The notes below the pieces were generated by a model that saw only the letters and a program-made list of their open reading frames with translations, did not search any database and had not been told where the DNA came from. From Meconema thalassinum (Eukaryota > Arthropoda > Insecta > Orthoptera > Tettigoniidae): a stretch of DNA of 64,000 bases. Below are positions 44,801-55,915 of this stretch, one piece after another. The stretch lies in contig OX336395.1 in the NCBI GenBank assembly GCA_946902985.2, positions 18,640,708-18,704,707 on the forward strand. Reading direction: 5' to 3'. The first letter of the stretch is position 1, and each line of letters begins with the position of its first letter. The translations under genes and the position numbers were made by a program.

Positions 44801-47800
44801 CATGCTACCCACTACACCACTGAGCCGCAATCTCGGGCATAGCAGTTCAGCATGCTACCCACTACACCACTGAGCCACAATCTCGGGCATAGCAGTTCAG
44901 CATGCTACCCACTACACCACTGAGCCGCTACTTCAGTAGGCAATCTCGGGCATAGCAGTTCAGCATGCTACCCACTACGCCACTGAGCCGCAATCTCGGG
45001 CATAACAGTTCAGCATGCTACCCACTATACCACTGAGCCACAATCTCGGGCATAACAGTTCAGCATGCTACCCACTACATCACTGAGCCGCTACTTCAGT
45101 AGGCAATCTTGGGCATAGCAGTTCAGCATGCTACCCACTACACTACTGAGCCGCAATCTCGGGCATAGCTGTTCAGCATGCTACCAACTACACCACTGAG
45201 CCGCAATCTCGGGCATAGCAGTTCAGCATGCTACCCACTACACCACTGAGCCGCAATCTCGGGCATAGCTGTTCAGCATGCTACCCACTACACCACTGAG
45301 CCGCAATCTCGGGCATAGCAGTTCAGCATGCTACCCACTATACCACTGAGCCACTACTTCAGTAGGCAATCTCGTGCATAGCAGTTCAGTATGCTACCCA
45401 CTACACCACTGAGCCACTACTTCAGTAGGCAATCTTGGGCATTGAAGTTCAGCATGCTACCCACTACACCACTGAGCCACTACTTCAGTAGGCAATCTCG
45501 TGCATAGCAGTTCAGTATGCTACCCACTACACCTCTGAGCCACTACTTCAGTAGGCAATCTCGGGCATAGCAGTTCAGCATGCTACCCACTACACCACTG
45601 AGCCACTACTTCAGTAGGCAATCTCGGACATATTAGTTCAGCATGCTACCCACTACGCCACTGATCCGCTACTTCAGTAGGCAATCTCGGGAATAGCAGT
45701 TCAGCATGCTACCCACTACGCCACTGAGCCACAATCTCGGGCATAGCAGTTCAGCATGCTACCCACTACACCACTGAGCCACAATCTCGGACATATTAGT
45801 TCAGCATGCTACCCACTACGCCACTGAGCCACTACTTCAGTAGGCAATCTCGGGCATAGCAGTTCAGTATGCTACCCACTACACCACTGAGCCGCTACTT
45901 CAGTAGGCAATCTCGTGCATAGCAGTTCAGCATGCTACCCACTACACCACTGAGCCACTACTTCAGTAGGCAATCTCGGGCATAGCAGTTCAGCATGCTA
46001 CCCACTACACCACTGAGCCACTACTTCAGTAGGCAATCTCGGACATATTAGTTCAGCATGCTACCCACTACGCCACTGAGCCACAATCTCGGGCATAGCA
46101 GTTCAGCATGCTACCCACTATACCACTGAGCCACAATCTCGGGCATAGCAGTTCAGCATGCTACCCACTATACCACTGAGCCGCAATCTCGGGCATAGGA
46201 GTTCAGCATGCTACCCACTACGCCACTGAGCCGCTACTTCAGTAGGCAATCTCGTGCATAGCAGTTCAGCATGCTACCCACTATACCACTGAGCCACAAT
46301 CTCGGGCATAGCAGTTCAGCATGCTACCCACTACACCACTGAGCCACAATCACGTGCATAGCAGTTCAGCATGCTACCCACTATACCACTGAGCCACAAT
46401 CTCGGGCATAGCAGTTCAGCATGCTACCCACTACACTACTGAGCCGCAATCTCGGGCATAGCAGTTCAGCATGCTACCCACTACATCACTGAGCCGCAAT
46501 CTCGGGCATAGCAGTTCAGCATGCTACCCACTACGCCACTGAGCCACAATCTCGGGCATAGCAGTTCAGCATGCTACCCACTACATCACTGAGCCACAAT
46601 CTCGGGCATAACAGATCAGCATGCTACCCACTACACCACTGAGCCACAATCTCGGGCATAGCAGTTCAGCATGCTACCCACTACACCACTGAGCCGCAAT
46701 CTCGGGCATAGCAGTTCAGCATGCTACCCACTACGCCACTGAGCCACAATCTCGGGCATAGCAGTTCAGCATGCTACCCACTACACCACTGAGCCACAAT
46801 CTCGGGCATAGCAGTTCAGCATGCTACCCACTACACCACTGAGCCGCAATCTCGGGCATAGCAGTTCAGCATGCTACCCACTACGCCACTGAGCCACAAT
46901 CTCGGGCATAGCAGTTCAGCATGCTACCCACTACGCCACTGAAGCCGCAATCTCGGGCATAGCAGTTCAGCATGCTACCCACTACACCACTGAGCCACAA
47001 TCTCGGGCATAGCAGATCAGCATGCTACCCACTACACCACTGAGCCGCAATCTCGGGCATAGCAGTTCAGCATGCTAACCACTTCACCACTGAGCCGCAA
47101 TCTCGGGCATAGCAGTTCAGCATGCTACCCACTACACCACTGAGCCACAATCTCGGGCATAGCAGTTCAGCATGCTACCCACTACACCACTGAGCCGCAA
47201 TCTCGGGCATAGCAGTTCAGCATGCTACCCACTTCACCACTGAGCCGCAATCTCGGGCATAGCAGTTCAGCATGCTACCCACTACACCACTGAGCCGCAA
47301 TCTCGGGCATAGCAGTTCAGTATGCTACCCACTATACCACTGAGCCGCAATCTCGGGCATAGCAGTTCAGCATGCTACCCACTACACCACTGAGCCGCAA
47401 TCTCGGGCATAGCAGTTCAGCATGCTACCCACTACACCACTGAGCCGCAATCTCGGGCATAGCAGTTCAGCATGCTACCCACTTCACCACTGAGCCGCAA
47501 TCTCGGGCATAGCAGTTCTGCATGCTACCCACTACACCACTGAGCCGCAATCTCGGGCATAGCAGTTCAGCATGCTACCCACTACACCACTGAGCCACAA
47601 TCTCGGGCATAGCAGTTCAGCATGCTACCCACTACACCACTGAGCCGCAATCTCGGGCATAGCAGTTCAGCATGCTACCCACTTCACCACTGAGCCGCAA
47701 TCTCGGGCAAAGCAGTTCAGCATGCTACCCACTACACCACTGAGCCGCAATCTCGGGCATAGCAGTTCAGCATGCTACCCACTACACCACTGAAGCCGCA

Positions 47801-49420
47801 ATCACGGGCATAGCAGTTCAGCATGCTACCTACTACACCACTGGGCCGCAATCTCGGGCATAGCAGTTCAGCATGCTACCCACTATACCACTGAGCCACA
47901 ATCACGGGCATAGCAGTTCAGCATGCTACCCACTACATCACTGAGCCACAATCTCGGGCATAGCAGTTCAGCATGCTCCCCACTACGCCACTGAAGCCGC
48001 AATCTCGGGCATAACAGTTCAGCATGCTACCCACTACATCACTGAGCCACAATCACGGGCATAGCAAATCAGCATGCTACCCACTACGCCACTGAGCCGC
48101 AATCACGGGCATAGCAGTTCAGCATGCTACCCACTTCACCACTGAGCCACAATCACGGGCATAGCAGTTCAGCATGCTACCCACTACATCACTGAGCCAC
48201 AATCACGGGCATAGCAAATCAGCATGCTACCCACTACGCCACTGAGCCGCAATCACGGGCATAGCAGTTCAGCATGCTACCCACTACGCCACTGAGCCAC
48301 AATCACGGGCATAGCAGTTCAGCATGCTACCCACTACACCAATGAGCCGCAATCTCGGGCATAGCAATTCAGTATGCTACCCACTATACCACTGAAGCCA
48401 CAATCTCGGGCATAGCAGTTCAGCATGCTACCCACTACACCACTGAGCTACAATCTCGGGCATAGCAGTTCAGCATGCTACCCACTACACCACTGAGCCG
48501 CAATCTCGGGCATAGCAGTTCAGTATGCTACCCACTACATCACTGAGCCACAATCACGGGCATAGCAGTTCAGCATGCTACCCACTACATCACTGAGCCG
48601 CAATCTCGGGCATAACAGTTCAGCATGCTACCCACTACACCACTGAGCCGCAATCTCGGGCATAACAGTTCAGCATGCTACCCACTACACCACTGAGCCG
48701 CAATCTCGGGCATAGCAGTTCAGCATGCTACCCACTACACCACTGAGCCGCAATCTCGGGTATAACAGTTCAGCATGCTACCCACTACACCACTGAGCCG
48801 CAATCTCGGGCATAGCAATTCAGTATGCTACCCACTACACCACTGAGCCACAATCTCGGGCATAACAGTTCAGCATGCTACCCACTACACCACTGAGCCG
48901 CAATCTCGGGCATAACAGTTCAGCATGCTACCCACTACACCACTGAGCCGCAATCTCGGGCATAACAGTTCAGCATGCTACCCACTATACCACTGAGCCG
49001 CAATCTCGGGCATAGCAGTTCAGCATGCTACCCACTACACCACTTAAGCCGCAATCTCGGGCATAGCAATTCAGCATGCTACCCACTACACCACTGAGCC
49101 GCAATCTCGGGTATAGCAGTTCAGCATGCTACCCACTACACCACTGAGCCACAATCTCGGGCATAGCAGATCAGCATGCTACCCACTACACCACTGAGCC
49201 GCAATCTCGGGCATAACAGTTCAGCATGCTACCCACTACACCACTGAGCCGCAATCTCGGGCATAACAGTTCAGCATGCTACCCACTACACCACTGAGCC
49301 GCAATCTCGGGCATAACAGTTCAGCATGCTACCCACTACACCACTGAGCCACAATCTCGGGCATAACAGTTCAGCATGCTACCCACTACACCACTTAAGC
49401 CGCTACATCAGTAGGGAATT

Positions 49421-49718
49421 TACATGAGTAAAAATTAAAACTTTTACACAGTGAAGAGGATCTGAAGATGGCCACTTGAGAGTCGAAACGCCTAATCCTA
49501 ACTTGCCCCATTAAATTCCGATTATTAACTAATACATGTAATTGTTTCCAGGAGTGTAATTTACATTCATATTGTGTACCGCGCCCATTATTGGGCACAG
49601 TCGTGTTTGCCGAATGAAGAGCTGCACATGGCAATACAATTGTGAAATATTTTTAGCCTACTTTCGATTTTTGCAAAAAATAAAAGTAGACTTATGAGAT
49701 CAAAACAGGGCCAAAATT
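49421..49718. other. Flank of satellite A, no gene seen
   Basis: This is non-repetitive DNA directly after the last satellite A unit. A minus-strand open frame of 79 codons (49,395-49,634) runs across the satellite boundary, has no recognisable domain and is probably chance. The segment contains a CTGAAGATGGCC...GTCGAAACG motif (49,462-49,490) flanked by the complementary pentamers AGGAT and ATCCT, and a small hairpin with GCCCA/TGGGC arms (49,583-49,596). Neither supports a firm call. Confidence 0.6.
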
Positions 49719-49770
49719 TGTCTGTCTGTGTACCTATGTGTCTGTGTGTGTGAGTGTGTGAGTGTGTGTA
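49719..49770. repeat. GT-rich microsatellite
   Basis: An imperfect run of TGTC, TGTG and GAGTG units lies immediately before the 293-bp tandem repeat. It starts after CCAAAATT and ends at GTGTGTA. In arthropod genomes a GTCTGTCTGT tract often abuts a module with a GAAATTTGGTAC block, as seen here. I treat it as part of the same composite repeat, but that link is inference. Confidence 0.8.
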
Positions 49771-49790
49771 CTCTGAATGTCCGTCACCCC

Positions 49791-51055
49791 TATCAATTCA
49801 AACACGGTGAAACCAAATTGAACAAAATTTGGTACAGAGGTAGCACCAGCAAAGGGCACTCCAGTGTCATGTTTTATATCATCGCCGTCTTGACGAAAAA
49901 GTAATGGCGGCCACCCAAATGTTCGAAGCTTAAGTCATATTACGACTAACCTAATCATCTGAGCTCTACTAAATTTTGCAACGACATACATTTATATGGC
50001 AAGCGTCCTTTGACTGAACTAGAAGGCCATCAGCCCAATAGTTTGCATATGGCGGCCATGTATGTGTGCAAATCCATTCCCCCTATCAATTCAAACACGG
50101 TGAAATCAAATTGTACGAAATTTGGTACAGAGGTAGCACGAACAAAGGGCACTCCAGTGTCATGTTTTATATCGCCACCATCTTGACGAAAACGTAATGA
50201 CGGCCACCCAAGTGTTAAAAGCTTGAATCAAATTGCGTCCAACCTAATCATCTGATCTCTACAAATTTTTGCAACATTATACCTTTATGTATAAGAAAAA
50301 CGTTTGACCAAACTACAAGGTCATCAGCCCAATAATTTGTGGATGGCAGCCATGTATGTGTGCAAATCGATTCCCCCTATCTTTTCAAACGCGGTGAAAC
50401 CGAATTGAACGAAATTTGGTACAGAGGTAGCACCAGCAAAGGGCACCTCAGTGTCATGTTTTATATCGCCGCCATCTTGACGGAAACGTAATGGTGGCTA
50501 CACAAATGTAAAAAGCTTAAATCAAATTACGACCAACCTAATCATCTGATCTCTACCAAATTTTGCAACAACATACCTTTATGTGAAAAACGTTCTTTGA
50601 CCAAGCTACAAGGTCATCAGTCCAATACTGCATATGGCGGCCATGTATGTGTGCTAATCGATTGCCCCTATCAATTCAAACACGTTGGAACCGAATTGAA
50701 CGAAATTTGGTACAGAGGTAGTACTAGCAAAGGGCACCTCATTGTCATGTTTTATATTGCCGCCATCTTGACGGAAACGGAATGTTGGCCACCCAAATGT
50801 TCAAAGCTTAAATCAAATTACGACCAATCTAATCATTTGATCTCTACCAAATTTTGCAATAACATACCTTTTTGTGGGAAGCATCTTTTGACTGAACTAC
50901 AAGGTCATCAGCCCAATAGTTTGCAGATAGCGACCCTGTATGTGTGCAAATCAATACCCCATATCAATTCAAACACGTTGAAACCGTGTTGAATGAAATT
51001 TTTCACAGAGGTAGCACTCGCAAAGGACATCTCATATTCATGTTTAATATCCGTA
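49791..51055. repeat. 293-bp tandem repeat, about 4.3 copies
   Basis: Units begin at the TATCAATTCAAACACG block at 49,791, 50,084, 50,378, 50,669 and 50,962, giving lengths of 293, 294, 291 and 293 bp and a last partial unit of about 94 bp that decays after AAAGGACATCTCATATTC. Each full unit has, in order, GAAATTTGGTACAGAGGTAG, CATGTTTTATATC, GCCATCTTGACG, ATGGCGGCCAC, ACCTAATCATCTGATCTCTAC, AAGGTCATCAGCCCAATA and GCCATGTATGTGTGCAAATC. Units differ by many point changes, so this array is older or less homogenised than the two satellites. Short open frames inside it (for example 50,597-50,992) have no domain and follow the repeat, so I do not call a gene. Confidence 0.9.
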
Positions 51056-52079
51056 TAGCACGTTGTATTTCAACAAGCTACTACAACCAACATTCGATTA
51101 TACTCCTTGAAAAGGACAAAGAGTTTCAACAATACCCATGCATTTAGGAGATAGTAGGCTATATGTTCTATACTGAACATCTTGTTTTGAAAAAAAAAAA
51201 TCTGTGTCAGAATCCGTGAACTCGCCTAATTTCATTAGCCGATGACATTCTGATGGAAATACAGTATTGGTACTGTACCTTATCAGCCTTGTGCCGTGAA
51301 GCTATAGAAGCCTGTTCTCTCATTTTGCGAGCGCTGACATAAACCCTCGTGACTGATTAGCGAGCGATTTTTCAGCTGAATGAGAGCGAGTTTTTAAGAC
51401 ACATTGCTTGTCATATGATGGCTCTCGTTAGTTATTTCCACCAATAGGAGTATTTTTAATGTTTACGACGAAATAAAGAACTAACTAGAAGTCACCAGAA
51501 AATCTTAAGGTGGAAACGCAAGGAAATTTTGCTGTTACAAATATAACATCCGATGCCGAAATGTAGAAGTTCAAACAAATCCCCACAAAAAAAGAAAGAT
51601 TAAAGGATGATGAGGGAATATTCCCAGTGTCACCTCCGCACGACGAGCGGGTGAGGCGTGAGTACAAGCAAGGGAAAGTTGTGTTCCCGCTTGGGACAAA
51701 CCCACTTCAATTTCCGCTCAAAGAAGTACACTTTGATTCCCCACTGGGGAGATATTCGGTTTGGTCATCGTATAGAGGTTTACAGTGTCGGGATGAGAAC
51801 AGTTTGCAGTGATTAACTTTCGCGTTCATGTGTTGAAATTGGTGGCTTTATATGAAACACAATAGCTGAAACATCGCGGAGAACAGTCGCTTTGAGATGT
51901 GTGGGCGAGCAATCAAGTATGGAGTTCATAACTTACGCAAGGTTGCTGGATTACGTGCGCAATAGCGTGCAATTCGACTTTGCCGGATAGCGAGCTGATG
52001 GCCTTGGCAGAAGTTCAATACATCGCGACGACAATCTCATTCAATAGCTTTCTGCAGTGTGTATTGCATTGTATTAAAC
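51056..52079. other. About 1 kb between repeat arrays, no recognised gene
   Basis: No open frame with recognisable domains was found. A plus-strand frame of 61 codons (51,627-51,812) opens with GTG and an overlapping minus-strand frame of 60 codons (51,485-51,667) shows nothing recognisable. Visible structure includes a hairpin of TACAGTA, loop TTGG, TACTGTA near 51,260; an inverted pair CTCTCATT (about 51,317) and AATGAGAG (about 51,380); an A11 run near 51,190; and an AATAAA near 51,471. The stretch from 51,600 to 52,060 is less AT-rich than its surroundings. It could be remnant transposon or unique host DNA; I cannot tell which. Confidence 0.5.
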
Positions 52080-52537
52080 ATAAACAGTGAGTCAGCGTGT
52101 TCAGACAGCAATCTTCAATGAACCTAGTTTAAAATCCAGCATTCCAGTATGATATCATAACGCTTGTCTGTAATAAACAGTGAGTTAGCGTGTTCAGACA
52201 GCAATCTTCAATGAACCTAGTTTAAAATCCAGGCATTCCAGTATGATATCATAACGCTTGTCTGTAATAAACAGTGAGTCAGCGTGTTCAGACAGCAATC
52301 TTCAATGAACCTAGTTTACAATCCAGGCATTCCAGTATGATATCATAACCGCTTGTCTGTAGTAAACAGTGAGTTAGCGTGTTCAGACAGCAATCTTCAA
52401 TGAACCTCGTTTAAAATCCAGGCATTCCAGTATGATATCATAACGCTTGTCTGTAATAAACAGTGAGTTAGCGTGTTCAGACAGCAATCTTCAATGAACC
52501 TAGTTTAAAATCCAGGCATTCCAGTATGATATCATAA

Positions 52538-54226
52538 CACTTGTCTGTAATAAACAGTGAGTCAGCGTGTTCAGACAGCAATCTTCAATGAACCTAGTTT
52601 ACAATCCAGGCATTCCAGGATGATATCATAACGCTTGTCTGTAATAAACAGTAAGTTCGGGTGTTCAGACAGCAATCTTCAATGAACCTGGTTTACAATC
52701 CAGGCATTCCAGAAAGATATCATAACCGCTTGTCTGTAATAAACAGTGAGTCAGCGTGTTCAGACAGCAATCTTCAATGAACCTAGTTTACAATCGAGGC
52801 ATTCCAGTATGATATCATAACGCTTGTCTGTAATAAACAGTGAGTTAGCGTGTTCAGACAGCAATCTTCAATGAACCTAGTTTACAATCCAGGCATTCCA
52901 GTATGATATCATAACCGCTTGTCTGTAATAAACAGTGAGTTAGCGTGTTCCGACTGCAATCTTCAATGAACCTCGTTTACAATCCAGGCATTCCAGTATG
53001 ATATCATAACGCTTGTCTGTAATAAAGAGTGAGTCAGCGTGTTCAGACAGCAATCTTCAATGAACCTAGTTTACAATCCAGGCATTCCAGTATGATATCA
53101 TAACGCTTGTCTGTAATAAACAGTGAGTTAGCGTGTTCAGACAGCAATCTTCAATGAACCTAGTTTACAATCCAGGCATTCCAGTATGATATCATAACGC
53201 TTGTCTGTTATAAACAGTGAGTTAGCGTGTTCAGACAGCAATCTTCAATGAACCTAGTTTACAATCCAGGCATTCCAGCATGATATCATAACCGATTGTC
53301 TGTAATAGTCAGCGTGTTCAGACAGTAATCTTCAATGAACATAGTTTACAATCCAGGCATTCCAGTATGATATCATAACCGCTTGTTTGTAATAAACAGT
53401 GAGTTAGCGTGTACAGGCAGTAATCTTCAATGAACCTAGTTTACAATCGAGGCATTCCAGTATGATATCATAACCGCTTGTCTGTAATAAACAGTCAGTC
53501 AGCGTGTTCAGACAGCAATCTTCAATAAACCTAGTTTACAATTGAGGCATTCCAATATGATATCATAACCGCTTGTCTGTAATAAACTGTCAGCGTGTTC
53601 AGACAGCATTCTTCAATGAACCTAGTTTACAATCGCGGCATTCCAGTATGATATCATAACGCTTGTCTGTAATAAATAGTGAGTTAGCGTGTTCAGACAG
53701 CAATCTTCAATGAACCTGGTTTACAATCCAGGCATTCCAGTATGATATTATAACCGCTTGTCTGTAATAAACAGTGAGTCAGCGTGTTCAGACAGCAATA
53801 TTCAATGAACCTAGTTTACAATCCAGGCATTCCAGTATGATATCATAACCGTTTGTCTGTAATAAACAGTAAGTTAGCGTGTTCAGACAGCAATCTTCAA
53901 TGAACCTAGTTTACAATCCAGGCATTCCAGTATGATATCATAACCGCTTGTCTGTAATAAACAGTGAGTTAGCGTGTTCAGCAGCAATCTTCAATGAACC
54001 TAGTTTACAATCCAGGATTTCCAGTATGATATCATAACGCTTGACTGTAATAAACAGTGAGTTAGTGTGTTCAGACAGCAATCTTCAATGAACCTAGTTT
54101 ACAATCCAGGCATTCCAGTATGATATCATAAACGCTTGTCTGTAATAAACAGTGAGTTAGCGTGTTCAGACAGCAATCTTCAATGAACCTAGTTTAAAAT
54201 CCAGGCATTCCAGTATGATATCATAA
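52538..54226. repeat. Satellite B 18-monomer higher-order repeat, unit 1
   Basis: The unit is 1,689 bp, that is 18 monomers. It is delimited by the private variant CACTTGTCTG (52,538 and 54,227). Inside are the diagnostic variants GTAAGTTCGGGTG, CCAGAAAGATATC at 52,709, and the shortened TAATAGTCAGCG monomer at about 53,305, each of which recurs 1,689 bp later. The five or so monomers from 52,080 to 52,537 precede it and probably belong to the tail of an earlier unit. Confidence 0.9.
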
Positions 54227-55915
54227 CACTTGTCTGTAATAAACAGTGAGTCAGCGTGTTCAGACAGCAATCTTCAATGAACCTAGTTTACAATCCAGGC
54301 ATTCCAGGATGATATCATAACGCTTGTCTGTAATAAACAGTAAGTTCGGGTGTTCAGACAGCAATCTTCAATGAACCTGGTTTACAATCCAGGCATTCCA
54401 GAAAGATATCATAACCGCTTGTCTGTAATAAACAGTGAGTCAGCGTGTTCAGACAGCAATCTTCAATGAACCTAGTTTACAATCGAGGCATTCCAGTATG
54501 ATATCATAACGCTTGTCTGTAATAAACAGTGAGTTAGCGTGTTCAGACAGCAATCTTCAATGAACCTAGTTTACAATCCAGGCATTCCAGTATGATATCA
54601 TAACCGCTTGTCTGTAATAAACAGTGAGTTAGCGTGTTCCGACTGCAATCTTCAATGAACCTCGTTTACAATCCAGGCATTCCAGTATGATATCATAACG
54701 CTTGTCTGTAATAAAGAGTGAGTCAGCGTGTTCAGACAGCAATCTTCAATGAACCTAGTTTACAATCCAGGCATTCCAGTATGATATCATAACGCTTGTC
54801 TGTAATAAACAGTGAGTTAGCGTGTTCAGACAACAATCTTCAATGAACCTAGTTTACAATCCAGGCATTCCAGTATGATATCATAACGCTTGTCTGTTAT
54901 AAACAGTGAGTTAGCGTGTTCAGACAGCAATCTTCAATGAACCTAGTTTACAATCCAGGCATTCCAGCATGATATCATAACCGATTGTCTGTAATAGTCA
55001 GCGTGTTCAGACAGTAATCTTCAATGAACTTAGTTTACAATCCAGGCATTCCAGTATGATATCATAACCGCTTGTTTGTAATAAACAGTGAGTTAGCGTG
55101 TACAGGCAGTAATCTTCAATGAACCTAGTTTACAATCGAGGCATTCCAGTATGATATCATAACCGCTTGTCTGTAATAAACAGTCAGTCAGCGTGTTCAG
55201 ACAGCAATCTTCAATAAACCTAGTTTACAATTGAGGCATTCCAATATGATATCATAACCGCTTGTCTGTAATAAACTGTCAGCGTGTTCAGACAGCATTC
55301 TTCAATGAACCTAGTTTACAATCGCGGCATTCCAGTATGATATCATAACGCTTGTCTGTAATAAATAGTGAGTTAGCGTGTTCAGACAGCAATCTTCAAT
55401 GAACCTAGTTTACAATCCAGGCATTCCAGTATGATATTATAACCGCTTGTCTGTAATAAACAGTGAGTCAGCGTGTTCAGACAGCAATATTCAATGAACC
55501 TAGTTTACAATCCAGGCATTCCAGTATGATATCATAACCGTTTGTCTGTAATAAACAGTAAGTTAGCGTGTTCAGACAGCAATCTTCAATGAACCTAGTT
55601 TACAATCCAGGCATTCCAGTATGATATCATAACCGCTTGTCTGTAATAAACAGTGAGTTAGCGTGTTCAGCAGCAATCTTCAATGAACCTAGTTTACAAT
55701 CCAGGATTTCCAGTATGATATCATAACGCTTGACTGTAATAAACAGTGAGTTAGTGTGTTCAGACAGCAATCTTCAATGAACCTAGTTTACAATCCAGGC
55801 ATTCCAGTATGATATCATAAACGCTTGTCTGTAATAAACAGTGAGTTAGCGTGTTCAGACAGCAATCTTCAATGAACCTAGTTTAAAATCCAGGCATTCC
55901 AGTATGATATCATAA
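54227..55915. repeat. Satellite B 18-monomer higher-order repeat, unit 2
   Basis: This is the second 1,689-bp unit. Diagnostic variants CACTTGTCTG (54,227) and AGAAAGAT (54,400), and the TAATAGTCAGCG deletion monomer, are all exactly one period after unit 1. By eye the two units differ at only scattered positions, for example CAGACAACAATC near 54,830 where unit 1 has CAGACAGCAATC. Confidence 0.9.

Larger units (their letters stand above)
1..49420. repeat. Satellite A: 50/51/63-bp tandem array
   Basis: The monomer is 50 bp, starts with GCATGCTACCCACTACACCA and ends in CATAGCAGTTCA, and repeats head to tail without interruption from the left window edge. Three length classes are visible: 50 bp; 51 bp, with CTGAAGCC instead of CTGAGCC; and 63 bp, with CTACTTCAGTAGG inserted between GAGCC(G/A) and CAATCTC. 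From these lengths I estimate roughly 900 monomers. Common variable sites are ACACC/ACATC/ACACT/ACGCC/ATACC, GCCGCA/GCCACA, CTCGGG/CACGGG/CTTGGG and CATAGC/CATAAC. Each monomer carries the 8-bp palindrome AGCATGCT. The array is cut by the left edge, so its true size is unknown. The last unit ends near 49,420 in a diverged insert (GCTACATCAGTAGGG) before non-repetitive DNA. I do not recognise the family by name. Confidence 0.97.

Noticed and set aside
1..49420. CRISPR array
   Set aside because: Repeats are contiguous with no unique spacers, far too many units, and the context is eukaryotic with an LTR retrotransposon.
1..49420. CENP-B box in satellite A
   Set aside because: The pattern TTCG-N4-A-N2-CGGG is not met. 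The CGGG in CTCGGG has no TTCG at the required distance; the insert supplies TTCA four bases too far away.
1..49420. Complete tRNA genes in the monomers
   Set aside because: Only the 5' half is tRNA-like. There is no B box, no T-arm, and the anticodon stem does not pair in the canonical way.
50597..51147. Two overlapping plus-strand open frames (131 and 67 codons)
   Set aside because: They fall in the 293-bp tandem repeat and share its repeated words. No domain, and the frame is not kept between units.
51627..51812. Plus-strand 61-codon frame in the interval between arrays
   Set aside because: Opens with GTG, no recognisable domain, and overlaps a similar-sized antisense frame. Chance is the simplest explanation.
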